Made by a program: the position numbers and the translations under genes
NCBI GenBank assembly: GCA_041389525.1
Contig: JAWKRR010000019.1
Location: 1-64,000, forward strand
Length of the DNA: 64,000 bases
Direction of reading: 5' to 3'
Source of the DNA: JACKFB01 sp041389525
GTDB lineage: Bacteria; Myxococcota_A; UBA9042; PHBI01; JACKFB01
In this document: positions 35,961-45,061 of the stretch, piece by piece
How the letters are laid out: each line of letters begins with the position of its first letter
How positions within the stretch are numbered: position 1 is the stretch's first letter
Notes under the pieces: model-generated
What the model saw: only the letters and a program-made list of their open reading frames with translations
Database searches by the model: none
Told to the model about the DNA's origin: nothing

Positions 35961-37574
35961 TTATTTCGCTCCGGGGGCGTCGACTTCGCAGCAGCCGGCG
36001 CCGATGCTCTCGCGGCTGAGCTCGGTGCGCAGCAGGAAGGCGCCGGTGGTCACGACGGCGTCGCCGGGGCTGAGGTTGCCTGCGACCTGCACCGCGCGGC
36101 CGTCGGAGCGGCCGGGCTGGACGGTGCGTGGCTCGTAGACGCCCTCGGCGATGCGGACGAAGACGACCGAGTCGTCGCCGACGCGCTGAAGTGCCGACGT
36201 CGGCACCGTGCTGGCGGTCGCGGCGGCCTCGACTTTGACGCGGGCGCGGGCGAACTGGCCTGCGCGCAGCAGCCCGTCAGCGTTGTCGACCTCGGCCCGG
36301 GCGGCGACCGTGCGCATGCGCGGGTCGACCTCGGGCGAGACCCAGGTCAGCTTGCCCGTGAACTCGCGGCCCGCGATGCCGTCGACGCGGACCTCGACGG
36401 CCTGGCCAGTTCGCACGCGCGAGGCGTCCCACTCCGCGATATCCAGCAGGATCCACATGCGCGAGGTGTCGGCGATGCGGGCCAGCGAGTCGGTCTCCGC
36501 GGCGTAGCCCCCGACCAGCGCGGGCCGCTCGACCACCGAGCCGGCGATGGGCGCGTGGACGGTGAAGCGCCCGGTGCCGGCCTTCTCGCCGGCGCCGCTG
36601 ATGCGCAGCGACTGGGCGATCGAGCGCAGGTCGCTCTGCGCGGCGGCGAGCTCTTGGCGCGCCACCTCGACCTCGCGCGCCGAGGCCACGCCGCTGGTCT
36701 TGAGGCTGTCCTGCCGCTTCAAGTCCGACCGCGCCGCCTGCACACGCCCGCGGGCCGCCCGCTGCCGCGCTTGCAGGTCGCTGACCTGAGCGCTCTCCAA
36801 GACGAAGAGCGCGTCGCCCTCCGCGACCTGCTGCCCGAGGTCGACTGACACCTCGCGCACGATGCCCGCCACGGCTGACCGCACGTCGGCCAGCGCGTTG
36901 CGGTCGAACTCGACGCGGGCGGTCGCCTCGACGGCGTCGGCCATGGCCAGCGACGTGACCGACGTGGTCGCGATCCCCGAGGCGCGCTCGAGGTCTGGCG
37001 AGCGAAAACGCACCCGCGTCCCCGGCGCCACAGCACCCGAACCGGCGTCGGTCGCCTTGCCGGGAGCGCTGTCACCGGGCCGCGGCGGAATCATCGGATT
37101 GCACTCCGGACACGCGGACCCGGGAAACCCGTGGGCCCCGCACCAGTCGCCCGCGGCCTTGAAGCGCCCGGCGAGCTCGGGGCTGCACTTGGTACACATG
37201 GACTCGGGCAGCGCGTGGCCCGGGCACCAGTCGGCCGCGTCGCCCACCCGCGAGCTCGCGGGCGCGGCGGCGCCGGCCGGCGGTGGCGGCGCGACGGGGT
37301 TGCAGACCGGGCAGGCGGACTCGGGGAACTCGTGCTCCGCGCACCAGTCACCGGCGGCCTTGAAGCCCTCGAGCAGCTCGGGGTTGCACTTGGTGCACAT
37401 GGACTCAGGCAGGGCGTGCCCCTTGCACCAGTCGTTGGGATCGGCGCGGATCGCCGAGGCTTTCGCGGGTTTGGGGGCCGGCGCCGTCGCGCTCTTACAC
37501 CCGCTGTAGAACCACAGGGCACAGGTCAGGACGAGCGCGCAACGGATCGCGCCCCGCCATCGTGATAACGGCAT
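35961..37574 (-). CDS. RND periplasmic adaptor (CusB/CzcB-like) with four Cys/His modules
   Basis: This is a 537-residue protein from ATG 37574, which has GAGGAG at proper spacing. The lipobox is FYSGCKS. Residues about 48-162 hold four copies of a DWC-x2-H-x2-P-x-S-x-C-x2-C module (DWCKGHALPESMCTKC, DWCAEHEFPESACPVC, DWCPGHALPESMCTKC, DWCGAHGFPGSACPEC) arranged as two pairs. These should bind metal. Then comes the adaptor: VEFDRNALADVRSAVAGIVR, a hairpin coiled coil (QARQRAARGRVQAARSDL), a lipoyl-like half VHAPIAGSVVERPALVGG and beta-barrel segments. It delivers or senses metal for the pump encoded two bases downstream. Confidence 0.86.
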   Translation of the reverse strand: MPLSRWRGAIRCALVLTCALWFYSGCKSATAPAPKPAKASAIRADPNDWCKGHALPESMCTKCNPELLEGFKAAGDWCAEHEFPESACPVCNPVAPPPPAGAAAPASSRVGDAADWCPGHALPESMCTKCSPELAGRFKAAGDWCGAHGFPGSACPECNPMIPPRPGDSAPGKATDAGSGAVAPGTRVRFRSPDLERASGIATTSVTSLAMADAVEATARVEFDRNALADVRSAVAGIVREVSVDLGQQVAEGDALFVLESAQVSDLQARQRAARGRVQAARSDLKRQDSLKTSGVASAREVEVARQELAAAQSDLRSIAQSLRISGAGEKAGTGRFTVHAPIAGSVVERPALVGGYAAETDSLARIADTSRMWILLDIAEWDASRVRTGQAVEVRVDGIAGREFTGKLTWVSPEVDPRMRTVAARAEVDNADGLLRAGQFARARVKVEAAATASTVPTSALQRVGDDSVVFVRIAEGVYEPRTVQPGRSDGRAVQVAGNLSPGDAVVTTGAFLLRTELSRESIGAGCCEVDAPGAK

Positions 37575-37862
37575 CTTCATCTCCTCTTGATCGATTGAAT
37601 TCGCGTGCGGGAGTGGGTGGCGGGTCGACGCGGGCGCCCCCAAGCGCAGGAGCGCTCTGGGTCAGGCGGGCGCGCCGGCTCGGTCGAGCCACCGCGCGCC
37701 GCCGCCGCGTCGCCTGGGCGTCCGGCGGTAAAGCGAGCAACGCGCTCATGCGCGGCGCCCGCCGACCGACCCGGCGCACCGAGGATCGCCAGCCCGAGAT
37801 CGGGGTCGGCGTGAGAACGGCTGCACCGAGCAGGCTCGACGCGGCTGTTCCCTCGCAGACGC

Positions 37863-38342
37863 TCAGGCGCGCGCGAATTCGGGCGGGATGAAGATCTGGC
37901 CGGGGACGCCCGCTGCGGGGTCGGCGGTCGGCCGATCCAGCGAGGCAAACACTGGCGAAAAGCGAGGGTACGCGGTGAGCGCCGGCATGACGGCGAAGAC
38001 CGCTCCGGGGCAGCAGGTGCAGTGGTCGCAGCCGGGGCCGCAGGGGGTCTCGGAGCCCTCGTTGGGGCAGGGCGGGGTGCTCAGGGCGAGCTGCGCCGGA
38101 CCGTCATCCGCGAGGACGTGCAGGCTGTCGTCGGCGAGGACGTGCAGGCTGTCGTCCGCGCCGTCGGCTTCAGCGCCGTGGGCGGACTCGTGGTCGCAGC
38201 AGGTGTCCGCCTCAGCGTTGGCCACCGCGATCAGACCGGGCGCGACGCCGACCTGCCCGACCAGCAAGGTCGAGAGGGCGAAGAGGGCGGCGAGCCATGC
38301 GCGGCGGGCGCTTTTGAAGGACTTACGCTTCATCTCACTCAT
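37863..38342 (-). CDS. Secreted Cys-rich protein of metal-efflux operon
   Basis: This is a 159-residue protein (alternative ATG at 38333). The signal peptide is AWLAALFALSTLLVGQVG. The mature part has TCCDHESAHG, a tandem duplication of ADDSLHVL (24-base direct repeats at 38111-38134 and 38135-38158), then PCGPGCDHCTCCPGA, a cluster of six cysteines and one histidine. It is likely a periplasmic metal-binding protein. It lies 288 bases upstream of the adaptor gene and 79 bases downstream of a lipoprotein gene, all on one strand. No known family was recognised. Confidence 0.62.
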   Translation of the reverse strand: MSEMKRKSFKSARRAWLAALFALSTLLVGQVGVAPGLIAVANAEADTCCDHESAHGAEADGADDSLHVLADDSLHVLADDGPAQLALSTPPCPNEGSETPCGPGCDHCTCCPGAVFAVMPALTAYPRFSPVFASLDRPTADPAAGVPGQIFIPPEFARA

Positions 38343-38421
38343 GTGGATACAGTCCGCGAGGGGTCGCGGTCAACGCGCGGGGCGGTACCGAGGCCCGCTC
38401 CGCGCGCGGATGTACCGACCG

Positions 38422-38964
38422 TCAGTCGCCCAGGCGAACCGAGCCGCCCTCAGGCAGCGCGATGATCTTGGCGGGCGCGGCCTGATGCGCTGCGCCGACC
38501 TGGACCACCGCGGACTTCGCGAGCTGAACGCCCTCGCTGACCTTGACCTCGACGCCGCCAGCCAGGGTGTACGCGCCGTCAGCCGGGATCATCGCCCTGG
38601 CGCTGAAGCTCGCCGTCTGGCCCTTCGCGATCGCGCCAAGCTGCGACTGGGCCTCCGCGCTCAGGAGCGTCACGCCCTCCGGCAGCACGATGCGCGCCAG
38701 GGCGTTCGGCAGGTCGGCGAGTGCCGTCACGCTGAGGACCACCTCGACCTGCCCGCTGCTCGCCGACGTGGTCAGCTTCAGCTCGACAGGCGCGTAGGTC
38801 TTCTCCTGGTGGCTGCGCTGCGCCGCCTCGCCGCTGTGCGTCTGCGCGGCCGGCTCGGCAGTCGCCGTGGCGTGGCTCTGGGGACCACGGTGACCGCACG
38901 CGCTCGCCACGATCATCGCCCCGCCCGCTGCAAGCACCGCGATGCTCAAGATGTGCTTGTTCAT
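38422..38964 (-). CDS. Lipoprotein, possibly a metal-operon periplasmic component
   Basis: This is a 180-residue protein from ATG 38964. The N-terminus MNKHILSIAVLAAGGAMIVA ends SACGHRG (lipobox). The mature region is an immunoglobulin-like set of strands: VELKLTTSASSGQVEVVLSV, ARIVLPEGVTLL and GGVEVKVSEGVQL. It starts 11 bases after the metallopeptidase gene stop, so it may be co-transcribed with it as well as with the metal-efflux genes further downstream. Function unknown. Confidence 0.65.
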   Translation of the reverse strand: MNKHILSIAVLAAGGAMIVASACGHRGPQSHATATAEPAAQTHSGEAAQRSHQEKTYAPVELKLTTSASSGQVEVVLSVTALADLPNALARIVLPEGVTLLSAEAQSQLGAIAKGQTASFSARAMIPADGAYTLAGGVEVKVSEGVQLAKSAVVQVGAAHQAAPAKIIALPEGGSVRLGD

Positions 38965-38975
38965 GGTGTCTTTCC

Positions 38976-41477
38976 TCACTTGCAGTTCGCCGGACCGGCG
39001 TAGTCGTAGGGGAACTTGGCGATGCCGTTCACGATGGATTGGATGTAGGGCTTGTCGCCGTTTTGCCGGCAGAACCAGCCGTCGAGGAAGTCGACAAGCT
39101 CGACGCCTTCGACGCCGCGGCCCTCCGTCGGGTCCTTGAACGCCGTGAAGTAGTTCGCCAGCACGTCCAGGGTCGGCGCGTGGGTCTTGCCGCCGGTGCC
39201 GCCCGGGCCCGTCGCGATGGTCCACAGGATCTCGGCGATGAGGTACTCGCTCATCAGCTGCTTCATCTGCTTCGGCGCGTTCAGGCTGGCCAGGTACTCG
39301 TTGCCGGCGACGCGGATGTCGCGGATGAGCGAGCCGCCCGCCGTCGAGTCGATGTAGAGCGGCGTGTCGGAGATGGCGCAGCCGATGTACGTGCCGTAGC
39401 CCTCACCCCACGCGAGGCGCGGGTCGGTCTTGCTGCCGTCGTGGTCGCCGCCCGGGCTGTCGGAGCGCGACAGGTAGAACTCGAGGTAGTGGCCGTACTC
39501 GTGCAGCAGCACCGGGTCGTCGTACTCGTCGGTGTCCTCGTCGGAGCCCAGGATGTAAATCTTCCCGTCGTAGCCCGAGAAGTACGAGGTCCCGCCGGCC
39601 GTGCCCTGGCCCGAGCGCCACTCGACGGTGACCGCGGGCGGGTACTTGCCCATGTTCGCTTTCGCGAAGTCGGCACCCTTCATGAACACGTCAAAGATGT
39701 TGAAGGCGCCAGCGTTCTTGCTGGCCACGGTGATGACCGTCTCGCCGAGATCCGTCGCCGCCGTCGGCGTGAAGTTCGCCGTCTTGCTGCCGTAGAGGTT
39801 CCCCGGCCCATCCCCGCAATCGTCCAGCGGGCAGTCGTAGACGATGTGGTTGTGCTTGCCCGGCTCGCCCTGCGCCGCCACCAGCACGTAGACCTCGCCC
39901 TCGCCCTCGAACTGCAGCGCGTAGCTGCCGTCCTGCCCGGTGTACGCCTCGGCCACCTTGCTGTTGTCGCTGGCCTTGCGCACCGTCACCAGCGCGCCGC
40001 GCACCGGCCGCTTCGAGATGTCGCCCAGGCCGTCCTCGGTCAGCGCCTTCTTCTCAAACGAGAACGTGCCGGTCACGTTGTGCGTGCCGCTCAGCACCGG
40101 CGCGTCCACGCAGCGGAAGTTCCCGGCGTCCACGCCGCACACCTTCCCGGTCGCGCTGCAGTCTTCCGTCTTCACCGCGTGGTCGAGGCACCACGTCGCC
40201 GTCGTCCCCTCGCAGGTCCCGCTCGCCGACACCGGGCCGCAACCCGTGGCCCCCGTGGTCACGCAGTCGGCGAATCCGCCCGACGCCACACACACCAGCC
40301 CGTCGGCCGAGCAGTCGACCGTCACCACGTCGCCGTTGGCCTGCGACGCGCAGTAGCTCAGCGTGTTCCCGTCGCACGAGCCCCCGTCGCTGACCTCGCC
40401 GCAGCCGCCGTTGTACGTCGCGCTCACGCAGTCGTAACCGTAGTCGTCGGACACCAGCCCGCACGCCAGCGGAACGCCCTGCTCGTCGGTGTCGGTCGCG
40501 CAGTCGAAGTCGGCCGGCCCGCCGAACGCGCAGTACTTGATGACCGTGCCCTCGCACTTGCCGTACAGCGTCAGGTCGCCGCACTCGGCGTTCGGCAGGC
40601 ACATGCCCGCCATGCCGGCGTCAGGGAACTCGGTGTCGCAGCGCCACCCGGCGGGGCAGGTGTCGTCGGTGTCGCACAGGTCCGAGCAGACGCCCGCGTC
40701 GCCGATCTGCACGCACGAGTCGGCGCACGCCGTGGTCTCAGCCTCGAAATCGCACGCCTCGCCGTCGGACACGCAGGTCAACCCGTCGCCGCTGAACCCG
40801 GCGTCGCACGCGCAGGTGAAGCTGGCGTCGACGTTGGTGCAGGTCGCGTTGGGGTCGCAGTCGTCGGTGCCGTCGGCGCACTCGTCGATGTCGGTGCAGG
40901 TCACGCCGTCGCCGCTGAACCCGGCTTTGCATGTGCACGTAAATGAGCCAATTGAATCCGCGCAGTCGGCATTATCCGAGCAGTTGTCAGATTCCGCAGT
41001 GCACTCATCGACATTCGCGCAGGTCTCGCCCGAGCCGGTGTAGCCGGTGTCGCAGGCGCAGGTGAAGCCGCCCTCGGTGTTCGTGCAGGTGGCCGTGGTG
41101 GCGCAGTTGTCTGTGCCCTCGACGCACTCGTTGGTGTCGGAGCAGGTCACGCCGTCGCCCGAGTAGCCGGCCGGACAGGCGCAGGTGAACGCGCCGTCGG
41201 TGTCGGTGCAGGTGGCGTCGGCCGCGCAATTGGCGGTGCCGTCGGCGCACTCGTCGACGTTGACGCAGGTGGCGCCGCTGTCGTCGTAGCCGGCCTCGCA
41301 GGCGCAAGACGCCTCGCCGTCGACGTCCGAGCAGACGCCGTGTCCCGAGCAGGTCACGTCGGCGCAGGGATCGCTCGAACCCCCGTCGTCACACGCGCCA
41401 AGGGCCAACCCGGCGAGGAGCAGCGCAAACACGCTGAGCCGAGTGGCGGTCAAATTGATTCCTGGGATGTGTGACAT
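38976..41477 (-). CDS. EGF-repeat metallopeptidase lipoprotein
   Basis: This is an 833-residue protein from ATG 41477. The lipobox is LALGACDDGG. Residues about 30-245 are five EGF-like repeats; repeats 2-5 have the calcium-binding pattern NVDECADGTANC and CACPAGYSGDGVTC. Residues 245-460 are Cys-rich modules, about 470-600 a carboxypeptidase-regulatory-like beta domain (RPVRGALVTVRKASDNSKVA) and about 600-833 a zinc-peptidase-like region with LLHEYGHYLEFYLS, where HEYGH is an HExxH motif, and ARLAWGEGYG-like helices follow. Secreted metallopeptidases on the cell surface are common in predatory or lytic bacteria. A lower-GC patch lies in EGF repeat 4. Confidence 0.85.
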   Translation of the reverse strand: MSHIPGINLTATRLSVFALLLAGLALGACDDGGSSDPCADVTCSGHGVCSDVDGEASCACEAGYDDSGATCVNVDECADGTANCAADATCTDTDGAFTCACPAGYSGDGVTCSDTNECVEGTDNCATTATCTNTEGGFTCACDTGYTGSGETCANVDECTAESDNCSDNADCADSIGSFTCTCKAGFSGDGVTCTDIDECADGTDDCDPNATCTNVDASFTCACDAGFSGDGLTCVSDGEACDFEAETTACADSCVQIGDAGVCSDLCDTDDTCPAGWRCDTEFPDAGMAGMCLPNAECGDLTLYGKCEGTVIKYCAFGGPADFDCATDTDEQGVPLACGLVSDDYGYDCVSATYNGGCGEVSDGGSCDGNTLSYCASQANGDVVTVDCSADGLVCVASGGFADCVTTGATGCGPVSASGTCEGTTATWCLDHAVKTEDCSATGKVCGVDAGNFRCVDAPVLSGTHNVTGTFSFEKKALTEDGLGDISKRPVRGALVTVRKASDNSKVAEAYTGQDGSYALQFEGEGEVYVLVAAQGEPGKHNHIVYDCPLDDCGDGPGNLYGSKTANFTPTAATDLGETVITVASKNAGAFNIFDVFMKGADFAKANMGKYPPAVTVEWRSGQGTAGGTSYFSGYDGKIYILGSDEDTDEYDDPVLLHEYGHYLEFYLSRSDSPGGDHDGSKTDPRLAWGEGYGTYIGCAISDTPLYIDSTAGGSLIRDIRVAGNEYLASLNAPKQMKQLMSEYLIAEILWTIATGPGGTGGKTHAPTLDVLANYFTAFKDPTEGRGVEGVELVDFLDGWFCRQNGDKPYIQSIVNGIAKFPYDYAGPANCK

Positions 41478-41600
41478 CGATTCCTTCCGTGCTGCAGCAA
41501 GCAGGTCTGTCGTGTCCGCCGTACGCGAACGGCGCAGACCCTACCATGGCGGGTCCGCGGAAGATAGCGCGCTTGCGGAATCAGGGTCGGCGCGTCTCCG

Positions 41601-43562
41601 CTACGGCGAGCAAGTGCCGCAGCCGAAGGACTCGACCTCGCCCACGCAGATGTCGTCCCACTCTTCGCTGCAGCACCAGCTATCCTGCGCGCAGACGCAG
41701 CTCTGCACGGTGGCGTCGGCGCATCCAGGGGTGGACTGCTCGCCGCAGCACGCGCCGGGCTCGGGGCACGCGCCGCAATCCTGCGGACACAGCTCGCAAT
41801 CCTCTGCGTCCGCCTGGCATTTGCCGTCGCCGCAGGTCTCGCACAGCGCGCCGCCTGAGGTCAGCTTCATCACCACGCCGTCCACCGCGTCGCCGTTTCC
41901 GGGCATGGTCCCCGCCACCACGAGGTGCCCCGTGCCGACGACGTGCACCGAGTGTCCCGCGCCCGACCCGCCGAACGACGCGCTCCATAGGCTGGTCCCC
42001 GCCGCGTTCGCCTTCATCACCAGCAGCCCGTCGCTCGTCGTGTTGCCGGACGCGCTGTGCCGCCCCGCGAACACCAGATTGCCCCCCGCGACCGCCACGC
42101 TGTACCCGCCGTCATCGGACGTCGCGTCGAACACGTCCTTGGCCCACGTCAACCCGCCGTTCGCGCTGGCCCGCACGGCGCACACCGAGAACCCCTTCCC
42201 GGTCACCGACGAATACGACTGCCCGACCGTCACGTAGCCGCCCTCGAACGCGACGACGTCCTCGGCGGTGCGGCACCCGTCGTACACCTCGTCCCACTTG
42301 AAGCTGCCGTCGTAGCCCAATTTCATAAGCCACGCCTGGGTGTTCGCGAAGTTCACCTTGTCGTAGGTCCCCGCGACGATCAGCCCGTCGCCGACGGGCA
42401 GCACGGCGCTCGCCGAGTCCGACCACTCGTCGCCGAAGGTCTTCTCCCACACGACCTCCCCGGCGAGGTCCACGCGCATCACCCACAGCTGGTTGCCCTT
42501 CCCGCTCACCGACTTCGCGCCGACCAAGATAAGCCCGCCCTCGATGACCGCGACGTCCTCGAACCGGTCGCTCCCCGAGCCGCCGTAGCGCTTCTCGAAG
42601 CTGACCGCGCCGCTCGCGCTCGCGGCCACCAGCCAGCCGTCGGCGCTGGTCGCGGGTGCGCTCTCGCTGTCGCCGACCATGAACCACGTGTCGCCGGAGC
42701 GGGCGATTCCGCGCAGTCGGTCCGCCTTGGTGCCGCCGTACTGGTGCTCGGCGATGAGGTCGCCGTTGGCCGCCAGCCGGACCAGCCAGCCCTGCAATCC
42801 GTTGCTGTCGATGGTCGAGGTGCGATAGCCCGCCGCCGCCCAGCCGCCGCCCGGGACCGGCGCCAGGTCGAAGAGCACGTCGCTGGCCGAGCCGCCGAGG
42901 GTGGTCTTCCAAGTGTCCGCTGCGCCCGCGGCGTTGCAGCCGGTGGTCGCGAGCTCGCAGTGCCCGACGCTGTTGCAGGATTTGCCGGCGGTGCACGCGC
43001 CGCAGGTGCCGCCGCAGCCGTCGGGCCCGCATTGCTTGCCGTTGCAGGCCGGGGTGCAGACGTCCGGAGGGACCACGAGGTCGGGGGTGACGTCGGGCGT
43101 GACGACGTCGGGGGTGACGTCGGGGGTGACGTCGGGGGTCACGACGTCGGGGGTTACCGCGTCAGGGATGACGTCCGGGATGACGTCAGGGATGACGTCG
43201 GGCGTGACGTCGGGCGTGACACTATCTGGGGAGACGATCTCGGACGTCGCGTCCGCATCCGCGTCCTGGATCGCGTCCGCGTCAGGTTCCAGCGTCGTCT
43301 CCGCGTCAGCGTCGGCGAGGGTGTCGGGCTGGATCTCGGGCTGAATCTCCATGTCCGGTCCGACAGCCGAATCGCCCGCGGAGTCAGGTGGGATCAGCGC
43401 GTCCGAGCCGCCGTCACCCGGCGAGACCCCGCCGTCGACCACGCCGACGGCCGCGTCCGGGTTGAACCCGGGCACGTCCAAGCCGGCCAGCCCGACCCCA
43501 CTGCCGTCGCCCGGAGATCCGCACCCCAGTAGCATCACCGCAATCAGCGCCAACACCCGCAT
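41601..43562 (-). CDS. Surface lipoprotein with TPDV repeat linker and beta-propeller
   Basis: This is a 653-residue protein from ATG 43562. The signal MRVLALIAVMLLGCGSPGDG has a lipobox cysteine at residue 14. Residues about 20-175 are an Asp/Pro-rich linker that ends in TPDVTPDVIPDVIPDV repeats. Next comes a Cys module, NGKQCGPDGCGGTCGACTAG, then repeated blades such as GGWAAAGYRTSTI and GGLILVGAKSVSGKGNQL. The C-terminus has a second Cys module with VCAQDSWCCSEEWDDICVGE. The layout of lipid anchor, flexible stalk and propeller fits a surface-exposed binding protein. Substrate unknown. Confidence 0.8.
   Translation of the reverse strand: MRVLALIAVMLLGCGSPGDGSGVGLAGLDVPGFNPDAAVGVVDGGVSPGDGGSDALIPPDSAGDSAVGPDMEIQPEIQPDTLADADAETTLEPDADAIQDADADATSEIVSPDSVTPDVTPDVIPDVIPDVIPDAVTPDVVTPDVTPDVTPDVVTPDVTPDLVVPPDVCTPACNGKQCGPDGCGGTCGACTAGKSCNSVGHCELATTGCNAAGAADTWKTTLGGSASDVLFDLAPVPGGGWAAAGYRTSTIDSNGLQGWLVRLAANGDLIAEHQYGGTKADRLRGIARSGDTWFMVGDSESAPATSADGWLVAASASGAVSFEKRYGGSGSDRFEDVAVIEGGLILVGAKSVSGKGNQLWVMRVDLAGEVVWEKTFGDEWSDSASAVLPVGDGLIVAGTYDKVNFANTQAWLMKLGYDGSFKWDEVYDGCRTAEDVVAFEGGYVTVGQSYSSVTGKGFSVCAVRASANGGLTWAKDVFDATSDDGGYSVAVAGGNLVFAGRHSASGNTTSDGLLVMKANAAGTSLWSASFGGSGAGHSVHVVGTGHLVVAGTMPGNGDAVDGVVMKLTSGGALCETCGDGKCQADAEDCELCPQDCGACPEPGACCGEQSTPGCADATVQSCVCAQDSWCCSEEWDDICVGEVESFGCGTCSP
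43075..43215. repeat. Minisatellite encoding TPDV repeats
   Basis: Tandem copies of GACGTCGGGGGT/CGTGAC with 12- and 15-base steps encode the TPDV/IPDV linker of the lipoprotein at 41601-43562. Copy number is likely to vary between strains. Confidence 0.7.
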
Positions 43563-43646
43563 CGCCGCCTCCCGCGGTGAGCCTCCACCGCGGGCGCAGA
43601 CTAGCGAAATCGCTCGCCCTTTCCAACGTGGGCAGGCGCTCCGCCC

Positions 43647-44420
43647 TTAGGGGACGAGGGTGATGGGGACCTCCAGGCGCACCTCAAACGGAGTGCCGGA
43701 GGCCGTGCCCTTCGCGGACAGCGACACCGTGTAAGCGCCCGGCGGGAAGGGAGCGCCCTTGGGGTTGCCGGTGTCCGAGGGCCCAATCCAATTGACGCCA
43801 TCCCAGTCGAAGCTACCGGCCACCGTCCCCGCGGGAAGCGTGACCGTCGAGCCGTCGGGGCCCTGGCAGAGGCCGGAGTCGCAGATGCACCAAGCCTCAG
43901 CGCCGCCCGAGACGCGCGGAAACACCATCAGCCCGCTCGCGTCGGCCTGCGAACACCCGCCAGCGTCCTGCGGCGCAGACGCGACCTCGGCGACCGGCGC
44001 GTCGGTGACGACCTCCCAAGCGATGGTGATGCCCGCCGCGGCCTCGGCCAGCGTGTACGTGCAGTCGGTGGTGGTCAGCGCCAGCTTGACCCCGGCCAAG
44101 TCACTGGTCGCCGTGGGCACGCAGGTCGCGACCACGTCCGCGACACAGATCCCGCCAGTGCAGGTGCTGCCGGCGCAGCAGCCCGTGGTGGCGCAAGAAG
44201 CCGCGGCGGGCGCGCAGGCGACACCCGAGTCAGCGTCTGGCACCGCGTCTGGCACTGCGTCTGCGACCGCGTCTGGCACTGCGTCTGCGACCGCGTCTGG
44301 CACTGCGTCTGCGACCGCGTCCGCGACCACGTCCGCCTTGGCACCGCCGCCGTCATCGCAGCCCGTCGCCGCCACCGCCAGCACCAAGCCGACCGCCATC
44401 CACGCCATGTTCGCTCTCAT
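43647..44420 (-). CDS. Lipoprotein with DAVADAVP repeat linker
   Basis: This is a 257-residue protein from ATG 44420 (alternative ATG 44408). The signal MAWMAVGLVLAVAATG ends in a lipobox cysteine followed by DDGGG. Residues about 30-65 are Asp-Ala-Val-Pro repeats (DAVADAVPDAVADAVPDA), encoded by a 24-base tandem repeat at about 44232-44334. A Cys cluster, CAPAAASCATTGCCAGSTC, follows, then strands with VKLALTTTDCTYTLAEAA and a terminal PPGAYTVSLSAKGTASG segment that looks like a beta-sandwich. Function unknown; a surface location is likely. Confidence 0.7.
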   Translation of the reverse strand: MRANMAWMAVGLVLAVAATGCDDGGGAKADVVADAVADAVPDAVADAVPDAVADAVPDAVPDADSGVACAPAAASCATTGCCAGSTCTGGICVADVVATCVPTATSDLAGVKLALTTTDCTYTLAEAAAGITIAWEVVTDAPVAEVASAPQDAGGCSQADASGLMVFPRVSGGAEAWCICDSGLCQGPDGSTVTLPAGTVAGSFDWDGVNWIGPSDTGNPKGAPFPPGAYTVSLSAKGTASGTPFEVRLEVPITLVP

Positions 44421-45061
44421 CTTGGGCTCCGGAAGTCAGGGCTGATGCTCATCGGTCGCGACCCGCGCCGTCGAGGCCACCCGCGCAGGAAAGCTCAAAG
44501 CACGCCGTGTGCCAAACGTCATCAATCCCCGCCAACGCTCGCTCCAGCGTCCAAGCGCCCCCCAGCCGCGAACACCCACCGCCTGACATCCCCTGCACGA
44601 CCGTAGAGTTTCTCCACACCGCCCCGGAGCGCGAGGGAACACGCGCCGCGGCAGCCCACGCCCGCCGGCGGGCCATCTCGGCGGCCGATCGAATCCAGCC
44701 CATACCACTCGAAGATCGCCTCAAAGCACTGGAAGCCCTCGGAACCGAGAGGATGCGCCGGCAAGACCGCAGGCACGGCGCGCGCGACGAGCGGCACCGC
44801 GTCCGGCTTGGCGACATCCGCAACCTGGCGAAGTCGACCAAGGCCGGAGCCGACCCGGCACTGGAAGTGCGTTTGACCATGTAAGCCGCTTAGAACCTGC
44901 GCAAGAATATGAGAAATGAGGGTGTTTGACCCCCTGCCCGCGCACCGCAGCCTCGGCCGCGGGAACGGGCGCGGACGGTGCGGTTGTTCGTGCTCTCCCA
45001 AGCGCTGCGTGCCTCCGCCGGGCGGTTGGAGTGACGCAAGTTCGGCGCTATGCTCCGAAGC
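44421..45061. other. Intergenic with dispersed motif copy 3 and a weak reading frame
   Basis: Between the lipoprotein and the Uma2 gene lies a 125-codon plus-strand frame (44507-44884) starting MCQTSSIPANARSS and containing RIQPIPLEDRLKALEALG. Similar lengths are open on the other strand. I see no family or ribosome site, so it is not called as a gene, although a short degraded gene is possible. The dispersed motif is at 44905-44934. Confidence 0.4.
44905..44934 (-). repeat. Dispersed motif, copy 3 (reverse)
   Basis: Read on the minus strand it is GGGGTCAAACACC followed by CTCATTTCTCATATTC, matching copies 1 and 2 at all but a few positions. It lies 21 bases past the stop of the weak reading frame. 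Confidence 0.6.

Noticed and set aside
44507..44884. Plus-strand frame of 125 codons
   Set aside because: No ribosome site and no recognised family; similar open length is found on the opposite strand. A degraded gene is possible, but the evidence is too thin.
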